DNA of 64,000 bases from Pseudonocardiaceae bacterium (GCA_009377865.1 WHTH01000014.1:1-64000); one strand, 5' to 3'. Shown: positions 1 to 9,590, numbered from the stretch's first letter. A program made the numbers and translations. Notes: generated by a model not told the origin, from the letters alone.

Positions 1-140
1 CCGTGCCCGACCTCACCGACGCCATCCGACGGTTCATCGACGGCTGGAACGACCGCTGCCAACCCTTCACCTGGACCAAAGACGCCGACACCATCCTGTC
101 CAAAGCAAACCGCAAAACAACTTCAAACACGCGACACTAG
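1..140 (+). pseudogene. IS630-type transposase, C-terminal end (5' part outside window)
   Basis: An open frame runs from the left edge to a TAG at 138-140 and encodes about 45 residues. The stretch FIDGWNDRCQPFTWTK followed by a short basic tail is typical of the C-terminus of IS630/Tc1-like DDE transposases, where a W-x-x-x-x-PFxWTK motif closes the catalytic domain. Only the tail is visible, so I cannot tell whether the element is intact upstream. The reading frame and its stop are directly seen; the family assignment rests on this short motif. Confidence 0.6.
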
Positions 141-171
141 TGGTTGTCGCCGCATGACCGCCCGTTCGTCG

Positions 172-220
172 CCGTGAAGGGCCCATTCACGGCGTCGGAA
201 GCAGTGAAGGTGCCCTTCAC
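172..220. repeat. tandem palindromes of the GTGAAGGGCCC type
   Basis: Two short palindromes follow each other. One at 172-192 has arms CCGTGAA/TTCACGG around GGGCCCA. One at 204-220 has arms GTGAAGG/CCTTCAC around TGC. They are 11 bases apart and share the GTGAAGG...TTCAC pattern, so they look like two units of one dispersed repeat. They lie between the transposase tail and the penicillin-binding protein gene and could act as hairpin terminators or simply be repeat DNA. Confidence 0.6.
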
Positions 221-262
221 GACGGCAGGGAGCGGGCGGGTGCCGCTTCGAGTCGGCACGGC

Positions 263-2083
263 GTGGCAGGCATACTCGCGGCCGTGCGTCTTCGGCTGCT
301 CCTCGCCATCAGCGTCCTGCTCGCTCCACTGGCCGGATGCGGTGTCTTCGGCGGTCCCGATCCGGAGGGCGCAGCGTCGGACTTCCTGCAGGCACTGGCT
401 CGTGGTGACGCCATGGCGGCAGGGGCGCTGACCGACGACCCGGGTGCCGCCACCGAGCGGATCCAGCAGGTGCGCGGAGAACTCGAGCCGGAGCGCGTAC
501 GGATCGCACTGGACCGGGCCGAGGAGTCCGAGAGCGCGGAGGGCGCGGCCAGCGCGACCTTCACAGCAACCTGGGAGCTCGGCCAGGGCCGGCAGTGGCG
601 CTACCAGGGCAGCTTCGACCTCGCCCGCGCTGACACCGAGGCCGGCTGGTCGGTGCGCTGGAGCCCGTCGGTGCTGCATCCGGACCTGAGCGCGCAGCAG
701 ACGATCGCGCTGCGCGAGGAGCTGCCCGACCCGGCCCCGGTGGTCGGTCGTGACGGCGACCCGCTGCTCACCGCGGAGACCGTCGTCCCGGTGGTCGTCG
801 AGACCGGGCAGGCGCCCGCGGTGGCGGCACCGCTGGCGGAAGCGCTGAACCGGTTCGACGAGGACATCACCGAGGAGTCGATCGTGCAGGGCGCGGCCGA
901 TGCCCCGCAGCGGCAGCCCTACACGGTGGCCGTGCTGCGTGAGGACGACTACAAGTCGGCCCGGGGCCAGATCTACGAGCTGCCCGGGGTCACGTTTCCC
1001 AGCCAGCAACGATTGCTGCCGCCGGACCGCGACGTCGCGCCGCAGCTGCTGCAGGGGCTGCGTGATGAGCTGCAGCAGCGGCTCGCCGGTGCCGCCGGCT
1101 GGCGGGTCGTGACCGTCGACACCGTGGGTGCCGAGGTCGCCACCCTCGCAGGCCAATCGCCCAGGCCCGCACCGACGGTCTCGACATCGCTGAGCCGCGA
1201 GCTGCAGGCCGTTGCCGAGGACGCGGTGGAGCCGGCAGGCGGGCAGGCGATGATCGTCGCCCTGCAGCCGTCCAGCGGTGACGTGCTGGCAGTGGCGCAG
1301 AACGCCGCCGCCGACGCCGAGGGTTCACTGGCCCTGACGGGACGCTACCCACCCGGCTCGACGTTCAAGATCGTGACTGCCGCGTCGGCGCTGCAGGCCG
1401 GACAGCTGACGCCGCAGACGCCGGTCGACTGCCCGGCCACCACCACGATCAACGGGTACGAGGTCCCCAACATCGATCGCTTCGAGCTCGGCACGGTCCC
1501 ATTCCGCACCGCGTTCGCCCGCTCCTGCAACACCACCTTCTCGCAGCTCGCTGCCGGCTTCGAGCCGGACCAGCTCACCAGAACCGCACAGCAGTTCGGG
1601 ATCGGAGCCGACTACGACATCGCCGGCACGACCACGCTGACGGGCGAGGTGCCCCCGGCACAGGACGAGATCGGGCGCGCCGCGAACGGCTTCGGTCAGG
1701 GCCAGGTGCTCACCACACCGTTCGGGATGGCGATGGTGGCATCGACCGTGGCAGCCGGTGGTGACGCTCCGACCCCGCAGCTGATCCGCGGTATCCCGAC
1801 CGAGGTCAACGAGCCGGCCGGGCCGCCGCTCGACCCGGCTGCGGCTGACGTGCTGCCGGCAATGATGCGTCAGGTGGTCACCGAGGGGACCGCGACCGCG
1901 TTGAACGGACTCGGCGACGTGCACGGCAAGACCGGGACCGCGGAGTACAGCCCGGACGGCTCGCACGGCTGGTTCGTGGGCTATCGCGGCGACCTGGCGT
2001 TCGCGGTACTGGTGGTCGACGCCGGTTCCTCGGGGCCCGCGGTCGAGGCGGCCGGCCGGTTCCTGACCGCGGGGGGCGAATGA
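263..2083 (+). CDS. penicillin-binding lipoprotein (transpeptidase with NTF2-like N-terminal domain)
   Basis: This is a cell-wall D,D-transpeptidase that should cross-link peptidoglycan at the outer face of the membrane. The N-terminus is a lipoprotein signal ending in the lipobox LAPLAGC. An NTF2/MecA-N-like domain follows (about residues 30-150), then a linker domain, then the penicillin-binding fold. All three active-site motifs are visible: STFK (SxxK) near residue 368, SCN near 418 and KTG near 556. Length (606 aa) and order match the mycobacterial PBP-lipo family (Rv2864c), which in M. tuberculosis also lies close to mapB. GTG at 263 opens the frame; GTG at 284, immediately before RLRLLL, is an equally good start. 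Confidence 0.92.
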   Translation: MAGILAAVRLRLLLAISVLLAPLAGCGVFGGPDPEGAASDFLQALARGDAMAAGALTDDPGAATERIQQVRGELEPERVRIALDRAEESESAEGAASATFTATWELGQGRQWRYQGSFDLARADTEAGWSVRWSPSVLHPDLSAQQTIALREELPDPAPVVGRDGDPLLTAETVVPVVVETGQAPAVAAPLAEALNRFDEDITEESIVQGAADAPQRQPYTVAVLREDDYKSARGQIYELPGVTFPSQQRLLPPDRDVAPQLLQGLRDELQQRLAGAAGWRVVTVDTVGAEVATLAGQSPRPAPTVSTSLSRELQAVAEDAVEPAGGQAMIVALQPSSGDVLAVAQNAAADAEGSLALTGRYPPGSTFKIVTAASALQAGQLTPQTPVDCPATTTINGYEVPNIDRFELGTVPFRTAFARSCNTTFSQLAAGFEPDQLTRTAQQFGIGADYDIAGTTTLTGEVPPAQDEIGRAANGFGQGQVLTTPFGMAMVASTVAAGGDAPTPQLIRGIPTEVNEPAGPPLDPAAADVLPAMMRQVVTEGTATALNGLGDVHGKTGTAEYSPDGSHGWFVGYRGDLAFAVLVVDAGSSGPAVEAAGRFLTAGGE

Positions 2084-2101
2084 GCGCATAGGGTGGATGG
2101 C

Positions 2102-2959
2102 ATGTCCGTGCGAACAGCGCTGCGCCCCGGCAGGCAGACCCCGATCCGGTCCGTGCCCACGCACATTCCGCGGCCGGAATACGTCGGCAAGCCGGCGCCG
2201 ACCCCCAACGCCGATCCCTGGATGCAGCCGCCGGAGATCATCGAGGGGATGCGGGTGGCGAGCAAGGTGGCCGCACAGGCGCTGGCCGAGGGCGGCAGGG
2301 CGGTCGCTCCCGGCGTGACCACCGACGAGGTGGACCGGGTGGTCCACGACTTCCTATGCGACCAGGGCGCCTACCCCTCGACGCTGGGTTACCGCGGCTT
2401 CCCGAAGTCGTGCTGCACCTCGCTGAACGAGGTGATCTGCCACGGCATCCCCGACTCGACCGTCATCGAGGACGGCGACATCGTCAACATCGACGTGACC
2501 GCCTATCTGGGAGGCGTGCACGGCGACACGAACGCGACGTTCCTGGCGGGCAACGTCTCCGAGGAGGACCGGCTGCTCGTCGAGCGCACCCACGAGGCGA
2601 TGATGCGCGGCATCCGCGCAGTGAAGCCGGGGCGGGCCCTCAACGTGGTCGGGCGTGTGATCGAGTCCTACGCCAAGCGGTTCGACTACGGGGTGGTGCG
2701 CGACTTCACCGGCCACGGCATCGGGCGAGCGTTTCACAGCGGCCTGGTGGTGCTGCACTACGACGAGCCGAACGTGGACACGGTGCTCGAGCCCGGGATG
2801 ACCTTCACCATCGAGCCGATGATCACGCTGGGCGGGATCGACTACGACGTGTGGGACGACGCCTGGACCGTCACGACCAAGGACAAGCGGCGCACCGCCC
2901 AGTTCGAACACACCCTGGTCGTCACGACCGACGGCGCCGAGATCCTCACGCTGCTCTGA
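2102..2959 (+). CDS. map: type I methionine aminopeptidase
   Basis: Removes the initiator methionine from nascent cytosolic proteins using two divalent metals. The M24 pita-bread fold is clear: HGIPD supplies the substrate-binding His, NIDVTAY and HGDTNATF carry the two Asp ligands, GHGIG the His ligand, and FTIEPM and FEHT the two Glu ligands. The N-terminal extension of about 40 residues with RPEYVGKP resembles the mycobacterial MapB type. ATG at 2102 gives 285 aa; an in-frame GTG nine bases upstream adds three residues. It lies 18 bp after the penicillin-binding protein. Confidence 0.95.
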   Translation: MSVRTALRPGRQTPIRSVPTHIPRPEYVGKPAPTPNADPWMQPPEIIEGMRVASKVAAQALAEGGRAVAPGVTTDEVDRVVHDFLCDQGAYPSTLGYRGFPKSCCTSLNEVICHGIPDSTVIEDGDIVNIDVTAYLGGVHGDTNATFLAGNVSEEDRLLVERTHEAMMRGIRAVKPGRALNVVGRVIESYAKRFDYGVVRDFTGHGIGRAFHSGLVVLHYDEPNVDTVLEPGMTFTIEPMITLGGIDYDVWDDAWTVTTKDKRRTAQFEHTLVVTTDGAEILTLL

Positions 2960-2976
2960 CGCTTGGTCTTGCCGCA

Positions 2977-3537
2977 ATGGGGAAGGTATACGAGCGCATC
3001 GACGAGCGGATGGCGGCGTGGATCGAGCGGCAGCCGGTGTTCTTCGTGGCCACGGCGCCGCTGGCGTCCGATGGCCTGGTGAACGTCTCGCCCAAAGCGA
3101 CCCGCGGCACGTTCCGGGTCCTCGACGAGCACACCTTCGGTTACGTCGACCTGACCGGAAGCGGGATCGAGACCGTCGCGCACCTGCGCGAGAACGGCCG
3201 GATCTGCGTGATGTTCTGCGCCTTCGACGGGCGGCCCGACATCGTGCGGCTGCACGGCATCGGCAGCGCGGTGACGCTCGGCGAGCCGGGATTCGAAGCA
3301 GCCTGCGCGCCGTTCGCCGACGCCGTCGCGCCCCGGGAACCCGCCGTGCGGGCGGTGGTGACGGTGGAGGTGCACCGGATCGCTGACTCGTGCGGGTTCG
3401 GCGTGCCGCTGATGGATCTGCGGGCCGAGCGCGATGTGCTCGACTCCTGGTCCGAGAAGAAGGGCCCTGACCGCCTGCACCGCTACCGTGCCGAGCACAA
3501 CGTCGCAAGTCTCGACGACTTGCCCGGGCTCGACTGA
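2977..3537 (+). CDS. pyridoxamine 5'-phosphate oxidase-fold protein
   Basis: A 186-residue cytosolic split-barrel flavin-binding protein. Features typical of PNPOx-like proteins are the early FFVATAPL strand, VNVSPKA, YVDLTGSG followed by an ETVAHLRENGR helix, and CVMFCAFDG. The same fold binds FMN or F420 in actinobacteria, and the substrate cannot be told from sequence. ATG 2977 is chosen because it opens the conserved core 17 bp after the map stop; a longer in-frame extension upstream overlaps map and is not coding. It may be cotranscribed with map and cobQ. Confidence 0.8.
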   Translation: MGKVYERIDERMAAWIERQPVFFVATAPLASDGLVNVSPKATRGTFRVLDEHTFGYVDLTGSGIETVAHLRENGRICVMFCAFDGRPDIVRLHGIGSAVTLGEPGFEAACAPFADAVAPREPAVRAVVTVEVHRIADSCGFGVPLMDLRAERDVLDSWSEKKGPDRLHRYRAEHNVASLDDLPGLD

Positions 3538-3558
3538 TGCACGACGGAGGGAGCGACC

Positions 3559-5106
3559 GTGGGCGGGGCGTTGCTGGTCGCGGGGACCACGTCGGATGCC
3601 GGCAAGAGCGTGCTGGTGGCCGGGATCTGCCGGTGGCTGGCACGGCGGGGCGTGTCCGTGGCGCCGTTCAAGGCCCAGAACATGTCGAACAACTCGGTGG
3701 TCACCCCGGATGGCGGCGAGATCGGGCGGGCGCAGGCCCTGCAGGCGGCGGCGTGCGGCATCGAGCCGTCGGTGCAACTGAACCCGGTGCTGCTCAAGCC
3801 CGGCAGTGACCGCTCCTCCCAGCTGGTGCTGCTCGGGCGCGCCGACGGCACGGTATCGGCGATGTCCTACCGCGACCGCAAGGCGGCGCTACTCGACGTC
3901 GTGGCCGGCAGCCTGGCGAGGTTGCGGGCCGAGCACGACGTCGTGGTCTGCGAGGGCGCGGGCTCACCGGCCGAGATCAACCTGCGCGACGCCGACATCG
4001 CCAACATGGGGTTGGCGCGTGCGGCCGGCCTGCCCGTGCTCGTGATCGGCGACATCGACCGCGGCGGCGTGCTGGCGCACCTGTTCGGCACGCTGGCGCT
4101 GCTCGACTCCGCCGACCAGGCGCTGGTCGCGGGGTTCGTGATCAACAAGTTCCGCGGCGACCCCGCGCTACTGGCCCCCGGGTTGGAGCAGCTGCGCGCG
4201 CTGACCGGACGGCCCAGTTACGGGGTGCTGCCCGTCAGCGACGAGCTCTGGATCGACGCCGAGGACTCGCTGTCGCACGCCGTCGACGAGATCGTCGGGA
4301 GACCGGCGTTGCCGCAGGGCAGCCAGTGGCTGCGGGTGGCCGCGGTGCGGCTGCCCCGGATCTCGAACGGGACCGATGTCGACGCGCTGGCCTGCGAGCC
4401 GGGCGTGGCGGTCCGCTACGTCACCGAGCCGTCGCGGCTTGCCGACGCCGACCTCGTCGTGCTGCCGGGTTCGAAGTCCACCGTGGATGACATGGCGTGG
4501 CTGCGCCGGACCGGTCTGGCGGACGCGATCAGCGAACACGTCGCCGCCGGCCGCGGGATCGTCGGGCTCTGCGGCGGGTTCCAGATGCTGGGCCGCCGGC
4601 TGGTCGACGAGGTCGAGTCGGGGGCCGGGGACGTGCCAGGGCTGGGCCTGCTCGACCTCGAGGTCTGCTTCGACCCGGACAAGCACCTCGGCAGGCCCAC
4701 CGGCACGGCGCTGGGTGAGCCGGTGACCGGCTACGAGATCCACCACGGCCGGATCACCCATCGCGGCGACCCGCCGCTGGTGACGCTGGCCGACGGGACG
4801 GGCGAAGGGGCCGACGCGGGGCCCGTCATGGGCACCCACTGGCACGGCCTGTTCGAGAACGACGGGTTCCGGCGCGCGCTGCTGAGCCGCGCCGCGTGGC
4901 TGGCCGGTCGGCACGGGTTCTGCCCCGCACCGGCGACGAGCTTCGCGGCGGTCCGTACCGCGCAGCTCGACCTGCTCGGCGACCTGGTCGAGACCCACCT
5001 CGATACCGACGCTGTCACCGAACTACTGGAGCACGGCGCGCCGCCGGGACTCCCGTTCGTCCCACCGGGTGCGCCGTCTACCGTTGCCTGGTCTGATCAG
5101 ACTTGA
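3559..5106 (+). CDS. cobQ: cobyric acid synthase CobQ
   Basis: Amidates four carboxylates of adenosylcobyrinic a,c-diamide with glutamine-derived ammonia and ATP to give adenosylcobyric acid. The N-terminal dethiobiotin-synthetase-like domain begins with the P-loop GTTSDAGKS and holds KAQNMSNNS. The C-terminal class-I-like glutaminase carries the nucleophile in [10 protein letters not shown] and a His in [11 protein letters not shown]. Length (515 aa) is normal. GTG 3559 has GGAGG 8 bases upstream. It stands apart from the main cob block 15 kb downstream. Confidence 0.95.
   Translation: MGGALLVAGTTSDAGKSVLVAGICRWLARRGVSVAPFKAQNMSNNSVVTPDGGEIGRAQALQAAACGIEPSVQLNPVLLKPGSDRSSQLVLLGRADGTVSAMSYRDRKAALLDVVAGSLARLRAEHDVVVCEGAGSPAEINLRDADIANMGLARAAGLPVLVIGDIDRGGVLAHLFGTLALLDSADQALVAGFVINKFRGDPALLAPGLEQLRALTGRPSYGVLPVSDELWIDAEDSLSHAVDEIVGRPALPQGSQWLRVAAVRLPRISNGTDVDALACEPGVAVRYVTEPSRLADADLVVLPGSKSTVDDMAWLRRTGLADAISEHVAAGRGIVGLCGGFQMLGRRLVDEVESGAGDVPGLGLLDLEVCFDPDKHLGRPTGTALGEPVTGYEIHHGRITHRGDPPLVTLADGTGEGADAGPVMGTHWHGLFENDGFRRALLSRAAWLAGRHGFCPAPATSFAAVRTAQLDLLGDLVETHLDTDAVTELLEHGAPPGLPFVPPGAPSTVAWSDQT
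5091..5102. promoter_or_regulatory. perfect palindrome GTCTGATCAGAC before vapBC
   Basis: A perfect 12-bp palindrome lies 21 bp upstream of the antitoxin start and reaches into the last codons of cobQ. TTGACC follows at 5103-5108. VapB-type antitoxins commonly bind palindromes at their own promoter, so this is a candidate autoregulatory operator. The palindrome is seen directly; the function is inferred. Confidence 0.45.
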
Positions 5107-5123
5107 CCAGATAGGCTGGCGGA

Positions 5124-5390
5124 GTGAGCAAGCAGGTCAACGTCTACGAGGCCAAGACGCAGCTGTCCAAGCTGCTCGAGCAGGTCGAGGCCGGCGACGA
5201 GATCGTCATCGCACGTCACGGCAGGCCCGTCGCCCGGCTCGTCCCGCTGCAGCGATCCCGGGCCGAGCGGATCCCCGGTGGCTGGGAGGGCAAGGTCTGG
5301 ATAGCTGACGACTTCGACGAGCGCGATGCCGAGCTGGAAGATCTGTTCTACAACGGATCGATCTTTCCGGACGAGGACGACAGGCGGTGA
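5124..5390 (+). CDS. vapB: antitoxin of a VapBC module (Phd/YefM-type fold)
   Basis: An 88-residue protein with the Phd/YefM N-terminal DNA-binding pattern: VNVYEAKTQLSKLLEQVEAG, then EIVIARHGRPVARLVPL. The acidic C-terminal third (DDFDERDAELEDLFYNG) is the usual toxin-neutralising tail. It should repress its own promoter and bind the PIN toxin encoded next. The GTG start at 5124 follows GGCGGA. The stop overlaps the toxin start by 4 bp (GTGA), which couples translation. Confidence 0.9.
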   Translation: MSKQVNVYEAKTQLSKLLEQVEAGDEIVIARHGRPVARLVPLQRSRAERIPGGWEGKVWIADDFDERDAELEDLFYNGSIFPDEDDRR

Positions 5391-5761
5391 GGCTCCTGCT
5401 GGACACGCACGTGGTGATCTGGTGGCTTGAAGCGTCCCCGCGATTGCGCGACGAGACGCGTGAGGCGATCGCCCAGGCAGCCGACGTCTTCGTTTCGGCG
5501 GTCAGCGCGGTCGAGATCGCTGCAAAGACCGCGATAGGCAAGCTGTCCACTCCGGACGACTTCGCCGAACGGATCGCTGCGCATTCGATGATCGAGCTGC
5601 CCGTCATAGTACGCCACGGGTTGGCGCTGCAGGACCTGCCGCTGCATCATCGGGATCCGTTCGACCGGCTGCTCATCGCACAAGCGCGCTGCGAGGGGTT
5701 GACAATCGTCACGAATGACCGCGCCTTCACCGCTTACGACGTTGCGATCCTGGCTGCGTAG
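5387..5761 (+). CDS. vapC: PIN-domain ribonuclease toxin VapC
   Basis: A 124-residue PIN-domain protein. The metal-binding acidic residues are visible in LLLDTHVVIWW, SAVEIAAK, HRDPFDRLL and TNDRAF. VapC toxins are Mg2+-dependent RNases that commonly cleave tRNA or rRNA. The WW after the first motif and HRDPFDR place it in the common DUF5615-free PIN subgroup paired with Phd-like antitoxins. GTG 5387 overlaps the antitoxin stop. The pair sits between cobQ and cobN, so it looks like an accessory insertion in cobalamin genes. Confidence 0.9.
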   Translation: MRLLLDTHVVIWWLEASPRLRDETREAIAQAADVFVSAVSAVEIAAKTAIGKLSTPDDFAERIAAHSMIELPVIVRHGLALQDLPLHHRDPFDRLLIAQARCEGLTIVTNDRAFTAYDVAILAA

Positions 5762-5884
5762 CTACAGCGCCAAGCCGAGCAGCGCGTTCTCGACGACTTC
5801 GGGCTGACCCTGGCCGCGTGGTTGGCGGCCCCGCCGGACCTACCCCCGTTTACCATGACCTGGCCCTGCGAGAGGACACCATTC

Positions 5885-8800
5885 GTGCGCATCCTGCTGC
5901 TGTCGACCGCTGACACCGACCTGCTCGCCGCCCGCGCGTCGGGAGCGGATTATCGGGTGGGCAACCCAGCGCGCATCGAGCCCGCGGAGCTGCCGGAGCT
6001 TCTCGACGGCGTCGATCTCGTTGTGCTACGGTTGCTCGGCGGCCGCCGCGCGTGGGAGCAGGGCAGGGCGGCGCTGCTGGCCCCCGGCGTGCCGACCGTG
6101 TGCCTGGGCGGAGAGGCCACACCCGACGCCGAGCTGATGGCCGCGTCCACCGTGCCCGCTGGGGTGGCGGCCGAGGCGCTGCGCTACCTGGTCGCAGGTG
6201 GCCCGGACAACCTCGCCGAGCTGGCGCGCTTCCTGTCCGACACCGTGCTGCTCACGGGGAGGGGCTTCGCCCCGCCGGCGCCGACTCCCGAGTTCGAGGT
6301 GCACGGAGACGCCGAGGACGGCGGCCCCGGTCCTACCGTCGGTATCGTCTTCTACCGGGCGCACGCGCTGGCGGGCAACACCGCCTTCGTCGACGTCCTG
6401 GCCGACGCGGTACGCGCTGCGGGTGGTGCTCCGCTCGCCGTCTACTGTGGATCGTTGCGGGGGCTGGATACGGAGCAGGCCGAGGGGCTGCGGGAGCTGC
6501 TGTCGCGCTGCGACGCGCTGGTCGCCACTGTGCTCGCTGCGGGTGGGTCGGCCGCGGCCGGCGCCGGCGCGGAGGAGGACTCCTGGGATGCCGGTGCGTT
6601 GGCGGCGCTCGACGTCCCGGTGCTGCAGGGACTGTGCCTGACCACGTCACGCGCGACCTGGGAGGCCAGCGACGCCGCGCTGTCCCCGATGGACGCCGCG
6701 ATGCAGGTGGCCATCCCGGAGTTCGACGGGCGGCTGGTGTCGGTGCCGTTCTCCTTCAAGGAACCCGGCGGGGAGGACACCGCCGGGATCCCGGTCTACG
6801 CCGCCGACCCCGAGCGTGCCGCGCGGGTGGCGGGCACTGCGGTGTCGCTGGCCCGGTTGCGGTCGGTACCTGCGGCGGACAAGAGGCTCGCTGTGGTGCT
6901 GTCGGCCTATCCGACCAAGCACTCCCGGATCGGCAACGCTGTCGGGCTGGACACCCCCGCCTCCGCCGTGGCGCTGCTGCGCGCGCTGGCAGCCGCCGGC
7001 TACGACCTCGGCGGCCTCGACGTGGCGGCGCTGGACGGTGACACGCTGATCCACGAGTTGATCGCGGCGGGCGGCCACGACGTCGAGTGGCTGACCGAGC
7101 AGCAGATGGCGGATGCTCCGATCCGGGTGCCCGCCGGTGAGTACGCGCGGTGGTTCGCCGGCCTGCCGTCGGCGCTGCGCGAGGCCGTCGTCGCGGCGTG
7201 GGGCCGGCCGCCGGGGGAGATGTACGTGGATCGGGACGCGATCTACGTGGCGTCGCTGCAATTCGGCAACGTGGTGCTGCTCATCCAGCCGCCCCGGGGG
7301 TTCGGCGAGAACCCGGTGGCGATCTACCACGACCCGGACCTCGCGCCGAGCCACCAGTACCTGGCCGCCTACCGCTGGCTCGACCGGTCGTTCGGGGCGC
7401 ACGCCGTGGTGCACCTGGGCAAGCACGGCACGCTGGAGTGGCTGCCGGGCAAGGGCGTCGGGCTGGCCGCGTCCGACGCCCCGGACGCGGTGCTCGGCAA
7501 CCTGCCGATGATCTACCCGTTCATCGTCAACGATCCCGGTGAGGGCACCCAGGCCAAGAGACGGGTGCACGCCACCATCGTCGATCACATGATCCCGCCG
7601 ATGGCGCGCGCCGACACCTACGGCGAGCTCGCCCGGCTCGAGCAACTGCTCGACGAATACGCCACGGTGGCGGCGCTGGACCCCGAGAAGCTGCCCACGT
7701 TGCGTGGCCAGATCTGGACGACGATCCAGGCCGCGCAGCTGCATCACGACCTCGGTGCCGACGCCCAGCCCGGCGCCGAGGAGTTCGACGACTTCGTGAT
7801 GCACCTCGACGGCTACCTCTGCGAGATCAAGGACGTGCAGATCCGTGACGGGCTGCACGTGCTGGGCCGGGCGCCCGGCGGTGACGAGCTCGACAACGAC
7901 GTGCTAGCCGTGCTGCGGGCCCGGCAGGTCTTCGGCGGTGCCAGCGCGCTGCCCGGGCTGCGGACCGCCCTGGCTGCTGGGTTCGGACTCGACGAGCAGG
8001 GGCTGCTGGCCGACCCGGGTCGTCCTGTCGAGGCACCCGCGGTACTGACCGGGCTGGTCGACGGGCCGGCGCGCACCGGTGCCGACGTCACCGACCTGCT
8101 CGAGTCACTCGCCCGCGACCTCGTGCAGCGGTGCCACAAGGTGGGCTGGGAGCCCGAAGCCGTGCCGGCCCTGGTGGCCGACCTGCTCGGACGCCCCGAC
8201 GAGGGGGTGGCGGCGGTGCTGCGGTTCGGCTGCACCGAGCTGGTGCCCCGGCTGGCGGGTACCACCGCCGAGATCGACAACGTGCTGCGCGCGCTCGACG
8301 GCCGCTTCGTCGAGCCCGGCCCGTCCGGCTCACCCACCCGCGGGCTGGTGTCGGTGCTGCCCACCGGGCGCAACTTCTACTCCGTCGACCCCAAGGCGGT
8401 GCCGTCGCGCAACTCCTTCGACGTCGGTGCTGCGCTGGCCGAGTCGCTGCTCTCGCGGCATCGCGACGACACCGGGCAGTGGCCGCGCAGCGTGGGGCTG
8501 ACGGTGTGGGGGACGTCGGCGATGCGGACCCAGGGCGACGACCTCGCCGAGGTGCTCGCGCTGCTCGGGGTGCGCCCGGTGTGGGACGACGCCTCGCGCC
8601 GGGTGACCGGGCTCGAGGTGGTGGGCGTCGCGGAGCTCGGCAGGCCCCGCATCGACGTGGTGCTGCGGATCTCCGGGTTCTTCCGCGATGCCTTCCCGCA
8701 CGTGATCGCGCTGCTCGATGACGCGGTCGAGACCGTGGCCCGGCTCGATGAGTCCGATGAGGACAACTTCGTCGCGGCGCACTACCGGGCCGATCTCGAG

Positions 8801-9550
8801 TCCCACGGCGACGATCGGCGCGCCCGCACCCGCATCTTCGGCTCCAAGCCCGGCGCATACGGGGCCGGGCTGCTCCCGCTCATCGACTCCGGGCAGTGGC
8901 GCACCGGTGCCGACTTCGCCGAGGTCTACGCCACCTGGGGCGGCTACGCCTACGGCCGCGGGCTCGACGGCGCCGCCGCCCGCGGCGACATGGAACACGC
9001 GTTTCGGCGCATCGCCGTGGCGGCCAAGAACGTCGACACCCGCGAGCACGACATCGCCGACTCCGACGACTACTTCCAGTACCACGGCGGCATGGTCGCC
9101 ATGGTCCGCACGCTGACCGGCAGCGACCCGGCGGCCTACGTCGGCGACTCTGCGGTGCCACACGCCGTGAAGACCCGGTCGCTGGCCGAGGAGACCCGCC
9201 GGGTGTTCCGTTCCCGGGTCGTCAACCCGCGCTGGATCTCGGCGATGCAGCGCCACGGCTACAAGGGCGCCTTCGAGCTCGCCGCCACGGTGGACTACCT
9301 GTTCGGCTTCGACGCCACCGCCGGCGTCGTCGACGACTGGATGTACTCGAAACTCGCCGAGTCCTACGTGCACGACGAGGGTGTGCAGCAGTTCCTGCGG
9401 GAGTCGAACCCGTGGGCGCTGCGGGGGATGACCGAGCGGCTGCTCGAGGCCGCCGACCGTGGGTTGTGGGCCGAGCCCGACCCGGCCGAGCTGGATGCAC
9501 TGCGTGCGGTCTACCTCGATCTCGAAGGCGACCTCGAAGGTGGTGAGTGA
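5885..9550 (+). CDS. cobN: cobaltochelatase large subunit CobN
   Basis: The large, porphyrin-binding subunit of the ATP-dependent aerobic-type cobaltochelatase, which inserts cobalt into hydrogenobyrinic a,c-diamide. The protein (1221 aa) matches the CobN/BchH/ChlH family throughout, for example VVHLGKHGTLEWLPGKG, SVGLTVWGTSAMRTQGDD and GAYGAGLLPLID. Its AAA+/VWA partner is the fused chlI-chlD gene about 11 kb downstream. I place the start at GTG 5885 because AGAGG lies 9 bases before it; the frame stays open upstream to 5822. The stop codon lies inside a 44-bp palindrome. Confidence 0.95.
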   Translation: MRILLLSTADTDLLAARASGADYRVGNPARIEPAELPELLDGVDLVVLRLLGGRRAWEQGRAALLAPGVPTVCLGGEATPDAELMAASTVPAGVAAEALRYLVAGGPDNLAELARFLSDTVLLTGRGFAPPAPTPEFEVHGDAEDGGPGPTVGIVFYRAHALAGNTAFVDVLADAVRAAGGAPLAVYCGSLRGLDTEQAEGLRELLSRCDALVATVLAAGGSAAAGAGAEEDSWDAGALAALDVPVLQGLCLTTSRATWEASDAALSPMDAAMQVAIPEFDGRLVSVPFSFKEPGGEDTAGIPVYAADPERAARVAGTAVSLARLRSVPAADKRLAVVLSAYPTKHSRIGNAVGLDTPASAVALLRALAAAGYDLGGLDVAALDGDTLIHELIAAGGHDVEWLTEQQMADAPIRVPAGEYARWFAGLPSALREAVVAAWGRPPGEMYVDRDAIYVASLQFGNVVLLIQPPRGFGENPVAIYHDPDLAPSHQYLAAYRWLDRSFGAHAVVHLGKHGTLEWLPGKGVGLAASDAPDAVLGNLPMIYPFIVNDPGEGTQAKRRVHATIVDHMIPPMARADTYGELARLEQLLDEYATVAALDPEKLPTLRGQIWTTIQAAQLHHDLGADAQPGAEEFDDFVMHLDGYLCEIKDVQIRDGLHVLGRAPGGDELDNDVLAVLRARQVFGGASALPGLRTALAAGFGLDEQGLLADPGRPVEAPAVLTGLVDGPARTGADVTDLLESLARDLVQRCHKVGWEPEAVPALVADLLGRPDEGVAAVLRFGCTELVPRLAGTTAEIDNVLRALDGRFVEPGPSGSPTRGLVSVLPTGRNFYSVDPKAVPSRNSFDVGAALAESLLSRHRDDTGQWPRSVGLTVWGTSAMRTQGDDLAEVLALLGVRPVWDDASRRVTGLEVVGVAELGRPRIDVVLRISGFFRDAFPHVIALLDDAVETVARLDESDEDNFVAAHYRADLESHGDDRRARTRIFGSKPGAYGAGLLPLIDSGQWRTGADFAEVYATWGGYAYGRGLDGAAARGDMEHAFRRIAVAAKNVDTREHDIADSDDYFQYHGGMVAMVRTLTGSDPAAYVGDSAVPHAVKTRSLAEETRRVFRSRVVNPRWISAMQRHGYKGAFELAATVDYLFGFDATAGVVDDWMYSKLAESYVHDEGVQQFLRESNPWALRGMTERLLEAADRGLWAEPDPAELDALRAVYLDLEGDLEGGE

Positions 9551-9584
9551 TTCTTGTGGTTATAGCCACAAGAATCACTCACCA
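9541..9584. repeat. 44-bp perfect palindrome at the cobN stop (likely bidirectional terminator)
   Basis: The arms TGGTGAGTGATTCTTGTGGT and its complement meet at the centre TATA, with the core GGTTATAGCC. The cobN TGA at 9548-9550 is part of the left arm, and the convergent M15 peptidase gene ends at 9591. The position suits a two-way transcription terminator. The same outer GTGAGTG/CACTCAC and central TTATA recur at 22988-23027 and 31199-31244, so it belongs to a dispersed family. Confidence 0.85.
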
Positions 9585-9590
9585 CGGAGG

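Noticed and set aside
137-1156. Long antisense open frame across the penicillin-binding protein gene
   Set aside because: It mirrors the codon bias of the sense gene and has no recognisable domain; the plus-strand product has all PBP motifs.
6647-7858. 403-codon minus-strand frame inside cobN
   Set aside because: Arg/His/Gly-rich low-information translation, a typical shadow in G+C-rich coding DNA; CobN similarity is continuous across it.
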